Origin: DATDMG01 sp036518955
GTDB taxonomy: Bacteria; Actinomycetota; Actinomycetes; Actinomycetales; Kineosporiaceae
Assembly: GCA_036518955.1 (NCBI GenBank)
Contig: DATDMG010000323.1
Span: 1 to 8,597 of the forward strand
Length of the DNA: 8,597 nt
Direction: 5' to 3'
The notes beneath the pieces are model-generated. The model worked only from the letters and a program-made list of their open reading frames with translations, did not search any database and was not told the origin of the DNA. Below are positions 1-5,911 of the stretch, one piece after another (the stretch's first letter is position 1; each line of letters starts with the position of its first letter). Both the position numbers and the translations under genes were made by a program.

Positions 1-171
1 CTGGACGACGCGACGGCCGCCGACCTGGTCTGGTCCATGAACAGCCCCGACTACTACCTGCTCGTCCTCTCCCGAGGGCGAACCCCCCAGGAGTACGGGG
101 CCCTGGTGCGGGACGTCTGGACCCGGACGCTCCTGAAGGACCCCTCGGGTCCGCGCCCCGCGCCGTCCTGA
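1..171 (+). CDS. Probable TetR-family transcriptional regulator, C-terminal fragment
   Basis: An open frame enters from the left edge and ends at TGA 169-171, giving the last 56 residues of a protein. The visible part reads LDDATAADLVWSMNSPDYY, followed by LLVLSRGRTPQEYGALVRDVW and a short Pro-rich tail. This matches the last helices of many actinobacterial TetR-type regulators, where a 'DAADLLWALTSPEVYxLLVxxRGWSPxxYExWL' pattern forms part of the ligand-binding and dimerisation domain. The DNA-binding domain lies outside the window, so the family call rests only on this pattern from memory. The gene converges on the DedA gene, with 59 nt between the two stop codons. Its target and ligand cannot be inferred. 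Confidence 0.6.
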   Translation: MDDATAADLVWSMNSPDYYLLVLSRGRTPQEYGALVRDVWTRTLLKDPSGPRPAPS

Positions 172-230
172 CCGCGCGGTGACGAGGCCGCCAACGATGA
201 ATCGCCGACCGGTGAGCGGGTCTGGGGGAG
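172..230. other. Convergent spacer with no gene
   Basis: Fifty-nine bases lie between the stops of the TetR-type fragment and the DedA gene. I see no convincing terminator hairpin, T-run or small open frame with a ribosome site. Confidence 0.6.
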
Positions 231-842
231 CTAGGGCTGGTCGTGCCGGCGGTGGCGGCGGATGCGCCAGGTGATCACGGCGACGGCTGCCAGGAGGCCG
301 GCGACGACGACGGCGGTGCGTCCGACGGTGTGCTCGAGGGCGGGGTAGGAGGTCCCGGCGAGGTAGCCGATCAGGACGTAGCCGATCCCCCAGGCGAGGG
401 CGCCGGCCAGGTTGAAGGCCAGGAAGGTGGGGTAGGGCATGCGGGCGGTGCCGGCCAGGGCGGGCATGACGGCCCGGAAGAACGCGACGAACCGGCCGAG
501 GAAGACCGCCGGGCCGCCGCGGCGGGCCAGGAAGTCCTGGGCCTGATGCAGCTTCGCGTCGTGGCGGCGCAGCGGCCGGGTCTTCAGCAGGGCCGGGCCG
601 AGGCGGCGACCGGCCTGGTAGCCGATGCTGTCCCCGACGATCGCGGCCACGCAGACCACCGCGGTGATGGCGACGAGGTTGACGTGCCCGAGGCTGGCGG
701 CCACCCCGCCGAGGACGGCGGCGGTCTCTCCGGGCAGCACGAACCCGACGAAGATCGCGTCTTCGGCGCACACCAGCAGGCCGACGAGGCAGTACACCCA
801 CACAGGGCTGACGGTCAGCAGCCGCTGCAGGAACCCGGTCAC
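231..842 (-). CDS. DedA-family integral membrane protein
   Basis: A 203-aa membrane protein, close to the usual DedA length of about 200-220 aa. Family marks are the re-entrant motif EDAIFVGFVLPGE (residues 27-39), GDSIGYQAGRRLG (70-82), the arginine motif FLGRFVAFFRAVMPALAG (114-131; R117, R123) and a C-terminal hydrophobic segment (174-191) ending in a basic tail. DedA proteins act in membrane homeostasis, and some recycle undecaprenyl phosphate across the membrane; which substrate this one moves is unknown. The start used is GTG 840-842; it has no clear Shine-Dalgarno sequence, so translation may be coupled to the M56 gene, whose stop lies 15 nt upstream. It is the last gene of the repressor-protease operon, so it should be co-regulated with that system. 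The family call is firm; a role in envelope stress is inference from position. Confidence 0.9.
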   Translation of the reverse strand: MTGFLQRLLTVSPVWVYCLVGLLVCAEDAIFVGFVLPGETAAVLGGVAASLGHVNLVAITAVVCVAAIVGDSIGYQAGRRLGPALLKTRPLRRHDAKLHQAQDFLARRGGPAVFLGRFVAFFRAVMPALAGTARMPYPTFLAFNLAGALAWGIGYVLIGYLAGTSYPALEHTVGRTAVVVAGLLAAVAVITWRIRRHRRHDQP

Positions 843-857
843 GGCGCGCTGGCCCGG

Positions 858-1823
858 TCACCGGGCGGGGGCAGGGGGTGGGGTGTAGGCGGCGTGGGCG
901 TGTTCGAAGTGGCGTTCGACGTCGTGTCCGGTGGCCACGGCCGATGCTGCCACGGCGAGGGCAGCCGTCAGCAGAACCGCGGTGGCTGTCCGGCGTGGCC
1001 GGGGTGGGGCGGCCAGCAGGGCCCGGGTGCGTTCGGGGACGTTGTCGCCCACGGCCGCGGTCAGGGTGATTGTGCGTGCGGCGGGTCGGGCGCGGCGCTG
1101 GGCGGTGGCGCGGGTCAGGCCGGCGCGGGCCAGGGCGCGGGCGGTGGTGGCCCGGTCTGCCAGGTCGGTGGCGGCGTCCTCGTCGGCCCAGCGTTCCACG
1201 GCCAGGCGCACGGCTCGGGCGGTGGAACGCAGCAACGGGTTGGCGGCGGCGGCCAGGTCGGTCAGCTGGTTGTAGGCGTGGTGGCGGTGGCGCAGGTGGG
1301 AGGCCTCGTGGGCGAGCAGGGCCCGCCGCTCGGGCGGGGGCAGCGCCTTGAGCATGGCGGTGGTGACGACGATCCGCCCGGACAGTCCGGCCAGGGTGAA
1401 GGCGTCGGGCTGCTCGTCGTCCACCACGACCAGGCCGTCCACGCCGGGGCCGACGCGCCGGCAGGTGAGCTCGGCGTCGGCCAGCTGGCGGCCCTGGGTG
1501 ACAGCGCGGCGTACCGACTCGCCCAGCAGGACCAGGACGATCACTGCCACGGCGGCGCCGGCCGGGACGGGCAACGGCTCGCCCTGACGTAGCACTGCCG
1601 GCGACCAGTGGCCCAGCCCGGCCAGGACGGGCAGCTGGGCCAGCGTCCGGAACGCGGTGGCCGCCAGGACGAACCCGCAGGCGGTGGCGGTGACCAGACT
1701 GAGGACGGTCAGCACCCGCACGGCCGTCGCCGGCGGCAGCCACCTGGCCAGGCCAGGACCTGCCCCGGCCAGCAGGACCGCGGCCAGGAACGGCATCCCC
1801 GCCACCACGCCGGCAGCAGTCAC
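858..1823 (-). CDS. M56-family (BlaR1/MecR1-type) membrane zinc metalloprotease
   Basis: A 321-aa membrane protease, the likely partner of the adjacent BlaI-type repressor. Hydrophobic segments lie at about 5-22, 36-58 and 86-103, with a fourth at 278-297. Between the third and fourth is the protease domain: AFTLAGLSGRIVVTTAMLKAL (141-161), the zinc motif HEASH (172-176) and the downstream ERWADEDAA (210-218), where E210 is the probable third zinc ligand. In BlaR1/MecR1 this domain triggers repressor cleavage after a signal. This protein lacks the extracellular penicillin-binding sensor of classical BlaR1; after the last membrane segment only about 24 residues remain, so its signal is unknown. 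Two histidines (181-182) follow HLRHR where many homologues have Asp. The start is GTG 1821-1823, with GGGAGG 7 nt upstream, and it overlaps the repressor stop by 4 nt, indicating tight co-expression. Confidence 0.88.
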   Translation of the reverse strand: MTAAGVVAGMPFLAAVLLAGAGPGLARWLPPATAVRVLTVLSLVTATACGFVLAATAFRTLAQLPVLAGLGHWSPAVLRQGEPLPVPAGAAVAVIVLVLLGESVRRAVTQGRQLADAELTCRRVGPGVDGLVVVDDEQPDAFTLAGLSGRIVVTTAMLKALPPPERRALLAHEASHLRHRHHAYNQLTDLAAAANPLLRSTARAVRLAVERWADEDAATDLADRATTARALARAGLTRATAQRRARPAARTITLTAAVGDNVPERTRALLAAPPRPRRTATAVLLTAALAVAASAVATGHDVERHFEHAHAAYTPPPAPAR

Positions 1824-2308
1824 CGGTCAGCCTCCCGGTCGCCTGGGTGAGCCGTGGATACACCGGATGGCCGGGGATCAGCCTGGGGATCAGGCGGGGT
1901 GCGCCGAGGCGGCGCCGGCGGGGTGTGCTCCTGCAGCAGGGCGGCCAGGAGCTGTTCGTCGTCGGCGGTCAGGTCGGCGACGAACCGGGCCAGGACACCG
2001 GCACGGTCACCCTCCGCGTCCAGCAGGCGCCGCATCTGCCGGGCGGTCAGCGCGGCCGGCAGCTCGTCCGGCCCGGCGGCCAGACCGTAGGCGTAGCCGC
2101 GCCCGGCCGGCTGCCGGGTCAGGGCGCCCTTGGTGTGCAGCCGGGCCAGGGTGGTCATCACCGTGGTGTAGGCCAGCGGCGCACCCGCTGCCGCACCGAG
2201 CTCGGCCTGCACCTGCGCCGGGGTCACCGGCGCGTCCGCGGCCGCCACGACCGCCAGAATCTCCTGCTCGAGCTGACCCGGCTCACGCGGCTGGCGCCGT
2301 CTGGGCAT
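1820..2308 (-). CDS. BlaI/MecI-family winged-helix repressor
   Basis: A DNA-binding repressor of the BlaI/MecI/CopY family. The winged helix covers about residues 10-75; AYTTVMTTLARLHTKGAL (46-63) matches the family recognition helix ('AYTTVxTxLxRLxxKGxL'), followed by the wing GRGYAY (69-74). Residues 86-127 correspond to the dimerisation region. I chose ATG 2306-2308 (162 aa) because GGGGAGG (2315-2321) sits 6 nt upstream; an in-frame ATG at 2327-2329 would add 7 residues with a weaker ribosome site. The family is usually about 120-140 aa; the excess is a Pro/Asp/Arg-rich tail (129-162), probably disordered. Its stop overlaps the M56 start in GTGA. The likely targets are the two palindromes in the divergent region, giving autoregulation and control of the ABC operon. 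In the family, repression ends when the partner protease causes cleavage of the repressor. Confidence 0.9.
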   Translation of the reverse strand: MPRRRQPREPGQLEQEILAVVAAADAPVTPAQVQAELGAAAGAPLAYTTVMTTLARLHTKGALTRQPAGRGYAYGLAAGPDELPAALTARQMRRLLDAEGDRAGVLARFVADLTADDEQLLAALLQEHTPPAPPRRTPPDPQADPRPSGVSTAHPGDREADR

Positions 2309-2370
2309 ACCCGACCTCCCCGACCCCATCCGGCCCGATCACCCCGGCACCGATCACCAGTCACCTACAG

Positions 2371-2395
2371 TTCTACTACCGTCGAGATAGTAACT
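2371..2395. promoter_or_regulatory. Probable BlaI-type operator in front of the repressor operon
   Basis: An imperfect palindrome, with half-sites CTACTA (2373-2378) and TAGTA (2388-2392). It aligns without gaps to the perfect palindrome at 2456-2480, with 19 of 25 positions the same and the same spacing between half-sites. BlaI/MecI-family operators are typically dyads of the TACTA...TAGTA type, so this is the likely autoregulatory site. It lies 63 nt upstream of the repressor start. On the minus strand it contains TACTAT (2387-2392), a possible -10 box, so a bound repressor could block the promoter. The half-site and spacing match are read directly; binding is inferred. Confidence 0.7.
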
Positions 2396-2439
2396 TTGCG
2401 GGCGGCGACCCGCCGAGGGACATGGGTGAGAACACCCAC

Positions 2440-2468
2440 CGGACATCCTCTCCCCATCTACTATCGTC
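2440..2468 (+). promoter_or_regulatory. Possible promoter of the ABC operon inside the operator
   Basis: A weak candidate: CGGACA (2440-2445) shares four bases with TTGACA and lies 17 nt before TATCGT (2463-2468). TACTAT at 2459-2464 is a better -10 hexamer but has no good -35 partner at the usual distance. Either choice places transcription start at about 2471-2476, within the palindrome, with a leader of only about 20 nt that still contains the ribosome site. Actinobacterial promoters are often poor at -35, so the exact boxes are uncertain. Confidence 0.3.
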
Positions 2469-2480
2469 TCGATAGTAGAT
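2456..2480. promoter_or_regulatory. Perfect 25-bp palindromic operator in front of the ABC operon
   Basis: A perfect inverted repeat: 11-bp arms ATCTACTATCG (2456-2466) and CGATAGTAGAT (2470-2480) around TCT. Its right edge is 3 nt before the Shine-Dalgarno sequence and 13 nt before the ABC ATPase start. The dyad matches the BlaI/MecI operator type and is repeated in weaker form at 2371-2395. The two centres are 85 bp apart, close to eight DNA turns, so both dimers would lie on nearly the same face. A repressor here would cover the -10 region and/or transcription start of the ABC operon. Confidence 0.8.
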
Positions 2481-2493
2481 TCTGGGAGGTGTG

Positions 2494-3513
2494 ATGGGCG
2501 TGGATCAGCAGGCCGGCCATCCGGCGGTTGAGGCACAGGGCCTGGTCAAGCGGTTCGGTGACCTGGCCGCGGTCGACGGGATCGACCTGCGGGTCGAGGT
2601 CGGGGAGGTGTACGGGCTGCTCGGCCCGAACGGGGCCGGCAAGACGACGTTCCTGCGGATGCTGTTCGGGCTGATCCGCCCCGACGCGGGGACCTTGCGC
2701 GTCTTCGGGCGCACCTGGGCCGAAGCCGGGCCACGGGCCTTGGACGGGGTGGCCGGGTTCGTGGAGTCCCCACGGTTCTACCCCTACCTGTCCGGACGGG
2801 CGAATCTGCGGCTGCTGGCCGGCCTGGACGCCACCGGCCGGGCCGAGGCTGACGCCCTGGTCGCCGAGGCGCTGGCGCGGGTGGACCTGGACGGGCGGGA
2901 GCGGGACAAGGTGGGCGGGTACTCCTTCGGGATGCGCCAGCGGCTCGGGGTCGCCGCCGCCCTGATCCGCCGACCGGCGCTGCTGGTGCTGGACGAGCCG
3001 GCCAACGGCCTGGACCCGGCCGGGATCCGGGACATGCGCGCGCTGGTGAAGAAGCTGGCGGCCGACGGGCTGACGGTGCTGCTGTCCAGCCACGACATGG
3101 ACGAGGTCGAGGAGATCTGCGACAACGTGACCATCATGCGGTCCGGGCAGGTGGCCTACCACGGCTCCATCGACCAGCTGTGCGCCCAGGCTCCCGATCC
3201 GGCCTACCGGCTGACCACCACCGACGACACCGCCGCCGTCCAGGTCGCCAGGAGCGTGGCCGGGGTGAGCGTGTCCGGCGCCGATGACCATGCGGGTGGT
3301 GGGCAAACGGGGCTGCGGGTGGACGCGGCCGAGGCGGCCATGGACTCCTTCGCCATCGCGCTGGGCCGGGCCGGGATCGCGGTCCGGTCTCTCACCCTGG
3401 AGGTCGCCGGTCTGGAGTCGCTGTTCTTCCGGCTGACCGAGACCGGCTCCGGCGCCTTCTCGCCCGCACCGATCGTGCTCACCGAGTCCGCACCCGCAGG
3501 AGCCTCGCGATGA
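2494..3513 (+). CDS. ABC transporter ATP-binding protein (BcrA/DrrA-like exporter type)
   Basis: A 339-aa ATPase that would power export through the adjacent ABC-2 permease. Motifs in order: Walker A GPNGAGKTT (44-52), an ESPRFYPYLSG stretch (91-101) where E91 replaces the usual Q-loop Gln as in many BcrA-type ATPases, signature YSFGMRQRLG (143-152) instead of LSGGQ, Walker B LLVLDEP (163-169), NGLDP D-loop (171-175) and H-loop SSHDMDE (198-204). About 110 residues follow the nucleotide-binding core as an accessory domain. ATG 2494 is preferred over GTG 2491 because GGGAGG (2484-2489) lies 4 nt upstream of the ATG and almost touches the GTG. Relatives export bacitracin, lantibiotics or other hydrophobic drugs, but the cargo here cannot be read from sequence. 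The perfect palindrome directly upstream implies repression by the divergent BlaI-type regulator. Confidence 0.93.
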   Translation: MGVDQQAGHPAVEAQGLVKRFGDLAAVDGIDLRVEVGEVYGLLGPNGAGKTTFLRMLFGLIRPDAGTLRVFGRTWAEAGPRALDGVAGFVESPRFYPYLSGRANLRLLAGLDATGRAEADALVAEALARVDLDGRERDKVGGYSFGMRQRLGVAAALIRRPALLVLDEPANGLDPAGIRDMRALVKKLAADGLTVLLSSHDMDEVEEICDNVTIMRSGQVAYHGSIDQLCAQAPDPAYRLTTTDDTAAVQVARSVAGVSVSGADDHAGGGQTGLRVDAAEAAMDSFAIALGRAGIAVRSLTLEVAGLESLFFRLTETGSGAFSPAPIVLTESAPAGASR

Positions 3514-4385
3514 CCCAGACGACGCCGGCGCCAGCCGTCACGATGACCTCCGCCGCAGCCGCTGCTGGTCGGGGGAGTGTGGTGCGCGCCTACCGGTGGG
3601 AGATCATCAAGCTGGTCCACCAGTGGCGCACCCGGGCCGTGCTGGGCGCCTGCCTGATCGGCCCGTTCCTGTTCGTGATCGCCCTGGACCAGCAGGACCG
3701 GGTCCCCAAGGACACCCTCTACGGCCGGTTCGTGCACACCAGCGGGTTCGCCCTCGCGCTGATGCTGCTGGGGTTCTGCGCCCAGTGGGCGTTCCCGCTG
3801 CTGACCGCCCTGGTCGCCGGGGACATCTTCGCCGCCGAGGACGGTCACGGCACCTGGAAGACCATCCTGACCCGCTCCCACGGCCGCACCCACATCTTCA
3901 CCGCCAAGGTCCTGGCGGCCATGACGTTCGCGTTGGCCGTCCTGCTCGCCCTGGCCGCCGCGACCCTGGGCGCCGGGGTGCTGCTGGTCGGGGACCAGCC
4001 GCTGGAATCGGTCACCGGTACCCCGATCGCGCCCGGGCACGCCGCGCTGCTGGTCGCCGCAGCCTGGGGCACCGCCGCGCTGCCCCTGCTGGGGTTCACC
4101 GCGCTGGCCGTGATGATGTCCGTGCTGACCCGCTCGGCCGCCCTGGGCATCGTCACCCCGGTGGTGATCGGGCTGCTGATGCAGCTGTTCACCTTCCTCA
4201 ACGGCACCGACACCGTCCGGCACCTGCTGCTGGTCACCCCGTTCGACAGCTGGCACGGCCTGCTGGCCACCCACCCCTTCTACGGCCCGCTCCTGCACGG
4301 CAGCTGGGTCAGCGTCGGCTACATCGTGATCTGCCTGGCCGTCGCCTTCCAGGTCCTGCGCCGTCGCGACATCACCGGAGGCTGA
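3510..4385 (+). CDS. ABC-2 type transporter permease
   Basis: A 291-aa membrane subunit with about six hydrophobic segments (roughly 43-59, 78-103, 131-160, 177-203, 210-230, 267-283), the usual ABC-2 layout. Between the second and third lies GDIFAAEDGHGTWKTILTRS (104-123), matching the conserved 'E...GT.K.LLTRP.SR' cytoplasmic segment of this permease family. An N-terminal Ala/Thr-rich stretch of about 25 residues precedes the cytoplasmic RAYRWEIIKLVHQWRTR segment. ATG 3510-3512 overlaps the ATPase stop in ATGA, with AGGAG 7 nt upstream, so the two subunits are translationally coupled. It probably forms the export channel with that ATPase (two copies of each would make a full transporter). 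Substrate unknown. Confidence 0.92.
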   Translation: MTQTTPAPAVTMTSAAAAAGRGSVVRAYRWEIIKLVHQWRTRAVLGACLIGPFLFVIALDQQDRVPKDTLYGRFVHTSGFALALMLLGFCAQWAFPLLTALVAGDIFAAEDGHGTWKTILTRSHGRTHIFTAKVLAAMTFALAVLLALAAATLGAGVLLVGDQPLESVTGTPIAPGHAALLVAAAWGTAALPLLGFTALAVMMSVLTRSAALGIVTPVVIGLLMQLFTFLNGTDTVRHLLLVTPFDSWHGLLATHPFYGPLLHGSWVSVGYIVICLAVAFQVLRRRDITGG

Positions 4386-4388
4386 CCC

Positions 4389-4907
4389 GTGACCATCCCC
4401 ACCGCCACCACCCCGGCGTCGTCCGGGACCGTTCCCGTCACCGGGCCGCAGGCCCCGACCCGCCCGCGTCGGCTGCTGCTGGCCGGCACCGTGGCCGCAG
4501 CCGCGGCGGTCCTGGCGGCCTGTGGCTCCGCGGATGTCACCCGGCCACGGCTGGAGGCCTCCCTCGCCCAGGTGTTCCCCAACTACTACGTCCAGCAGCA
4601 GGCCCTGCTGGGCCACCCCGGCCTGGCCCCGGCCGCCGTCCAGGCCCGCCCGACCTGCCACCGCGGCAGCGGCCCGACCGCCTCCGACACCGGCGCCGGC
4701 AGCGACTGGATCTGCGTCGTCGACTACCTCGACGGCGCGGGCAAGGCCCAGGAAGGCAAGTTCGAGCTCAAGGTCAACCCCAACGCCTGCTACACCGCCG
4801 GCGCCCCCACCAAGCTGGTCGGCGCCGCCACCATCCAGACCCCCACCGGCCGCTGGGTGACCAACCCCGTCTTCGAGTTCGACGGCTGCTTCGACCCCAC
4901 CCGCTAA
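4389..4907 (+). CDS. Small secreted lipoprotein of unknown family
   Basis: A 172-aa protein starting at GTG 4389, with GGAGG (4377-4381) 7 nt upstream and only 3 nt after the permease stop, so it is the third gene of the ABC operon. A long polar N-terminus (1-25) precedes RPRRLLLAGTVAAAAAVLAAC, a signal peptide with a clear lipobox (LAAC; lipidated Cys45). The mature part has four cysteines (C90, C109, C134, C167), suggesting two disulfides, within the contexts RPTCHRG, DWICVVDYLDG, NPNACYTAG and FDGCFDP. I do not recognise a named domain. The alternation of charged and hydrophobic residues in WICVVDYLDGAGKAQEGKFELKV suggests beta strands. A lipoprotein fixed outside the membrane next to an exporter could bind the substrate, protect the envelope or help the permease; this is inference. 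Confidence 0.85.
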   Translation: MTIPTATTPASSGTVPVTGPQAPTRPRRLLLAGTVAAAAAVLAACGSADVTRPRLEASLAQVFPNYYVQQQALLGHPGLAPAAVQARPTCHRGSGPTASDTGAGSDWICVVDYLDGAGKAQEGKFELKVNPNACYTAGAPTKLVGAATIQTPTGRWVTNPVFEFDGCFDPTR

Positions 4908-4918
4908 CCCCCGTCGCA

Positions 4919-4940
4919 GCCGGCGGACCTACCTGCCGGC
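4919..4940. terminator. GC hairpin after the ABC operon, possible terminator
   Basis: Six-bp arms GCCGGC (4919-4924) and GCCGGC (4935-4940) enclose a 10-nt loop that can add a G-C and a G-U pair. It starts 12 nt after the lipoprotein stop, where a terminator is expected. No T-run follows, so it would be a hairpin-only terminator of the kind proposed for high-GC actinobacteria, or it may be chance in GC-rich DNA. Confidence 0.3.
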
Positions 4941-5000
4941 CTGCAGCTACACCGTTCCCCGGACAATCTCCGCGTGCGCGTTGGAGGTGACCAGCCGCAC

Positions 5001-5032
5001 CGGGTCAGGCCCCGGGGCGGGTCAGGTCCCCG
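5001..5032. repeat. Short tandem direct repeat in the convergent spacer
   Basis: CGGGTCAGGCCCCG (5001-5014) and CGGGTCAGGTCCCCG (5018-5032) are two copies 17 nt apart, differing by one inserted T. The first copy merges into a 10-bp palindrome GCCCCGGGGC (5009-5018). The pair lies 13 nt beyond the stop of the methyltransferase gene and could form part of its transcription end. No other copy is seen in the window. Confidence 0.5.
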
Positions 5033-5045
5033 AAGAAGCAAGCCA

Positions 5046-5906
5046 TCAGCCTGCGGCGTTCACAGCACACATCAATCGGTTCTCCCCACGCTGCCAGATC
5101 GGTCCGACCTCCCCGAAGCCCGCTGCTCGCAGTGCGTCCAGGTGCAGCTGGAACGACGAGGACAGGTCCACGTGATGCTGTCCGTCGTATCCCCGGCGAT
5201 CCCGCTCGGCAACGGCATCGGCGAGGTCGGGGTCCGCGGTCACTTCCCGCCACCACGTGTGCCACTCTTCGGCGGCTACGTCTGTGGACCGACGTCGTTG
5301 CTCCCGGGTGACGAGCGCGCGATCGAGTCGGGACAGGACGGGGGACGTCGAACGGTCACGCTCCATCTCGTCCCCGTTGAGCAGCACACCATCGGGTCGC
5401 AGCAGGGCTCGTGCCCGGGCGTAGACGTGGGTCAGGGCCGCCGGCTCCAGCCAGTGCAGTGCGGTGGTGCTCACGACAGCGTCGGCGCGTCGGGGGAGGG
5501 CCAGCCGATCGGCCCAGTCGGAGTGTCTCAGATCCGCGTCCACGAACCGGAGCCCGGGGATGTGGGCGAAGGCCCGCCGGCCCAGCTCGAGCAGGATGGG
5601 ATCGGCGTCGATGGCGACCACCGCGGAACCTGGCAGCCGGTCGAGCACCCGGATCGAGAGGCAGCCCGGACCGCACCCCAGGTCCACGACGAGCGGGTCG
5701 GGGCGTCCACTGACTTCCTCCACGGCATCGACGAGAGCGGTGAATTGGGCCTCTCGCTCCGGCAGGAACCGTTCCTGCTGACGATCCCACCGGATGATCC
5801 AGGCCTGGGCGGCGCGGGCCCGCTGGTCGCTGGCACCCCCGGCATCACGATCGATGCCGGTGAGGTGGAGGGTCGAGGGGTTCGGTGGGGGCTGGGTCGT
5901 GGGCAT
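5046..5906 (-). CDS. Class I SAM-dependent methyltransferase
   Basis: A 286-aa protein with a Rossmann-type methyltransferase core. Motif I is VVDLGCGPG (73-81), the acidic end of strand 2 is VVAIDAD (96-102), FVDADLR (121-127) marks the adenine-side acidic loop, and ADAVVSTTALHWL (141-153) is the motif IV region, with 'ALHW' as in trans-aconitate-type and many natural-product methyltransferases. ATG 5904-5906 is preferred because GAGG lies 8 nt upstream; the alternative GTG 5913-5915 would overlap the upstream stop as GTGA and add three residues. It is the last gene of the operon after the ATP-grasp ligase and is probably coupled to it. The acceptor is unknown; context suggests N-, O- or C-methylation of the ligase product or one of its building blocks. 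Confidence 0.88.
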   Translation of the reverse strand: MPTTQPPPNPSTLHLTGIDRDAGGASDQRARAAQAWIIRWDRQQERFLPEREAQFTALVDAVEEVSGRPDPLVVDLGCGPGCLSIRVLDRLPGSAVVAIDADPILLELGRRAFAHIPGLRFVDADLRHSDWADRLALPRRADAVVSTTALHWLEPAALTHVYARARALLRPDGVLLNGDEMERDRSTSPVLSRLDRALVTREQRRRSTDVAAEEWHTWWREVTADPDLADAVAERDRRGYDGQHHVDLSSSFQLHLDALRAAGFGEVGPIWQRGENRLMCAVNAAG

Positions 5907-5911
5907 CGGTC

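Noticed and set aside
243..1592. Long plus-strand open frame of 449 codons
   Set aside because: It is the antisense frame of the DedA and M56 genes. The product is a low-complexity Gly/Gln/Asp/Ala chain without domains, and no ribosome site supports it.
2398..2414. GC hairpin between the two operators
   Set aside because: The GGCGG/CCGCC arms could pair, but it lies upstream of the likely ABC transcription start and short hairpins of this kind are expected by chance in such GC-rich DNA.
2461..3306. Minus-strand frame of 281 codons opposite the ABC ATPase
   Set aside because: The ATPase on the plus strand has all ABC motifs; the opposite frame is Gly/His/Gln-rich and has no recognisable motif.
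4580..4595. Further BlaI-like half-sites such as CTACTACG at 4584-4591 and GTAGTAGG near 6281
   Set aside because: They are single half-sites inside coding sequence, encoding Tyr-Tyr pairs, without the second half at the operator spacing.
3204..4661. Long minus-strand open frame of 485 codons
   Set aside because: It lies antisense to the end of the ABC ATPase, the whole permease and the lipoprotein. The sequence is Gly/Gln-rich low complexity, typical of high-GC shadow frames.
3596..4990. Plus-strand frame of 464 codons over the permease
   Set aside because: Pro/Arg/His-rich shadow of the permease and lipoprotein genes. The real genes have membrane segments, a lipobox and proper ribosome sites.
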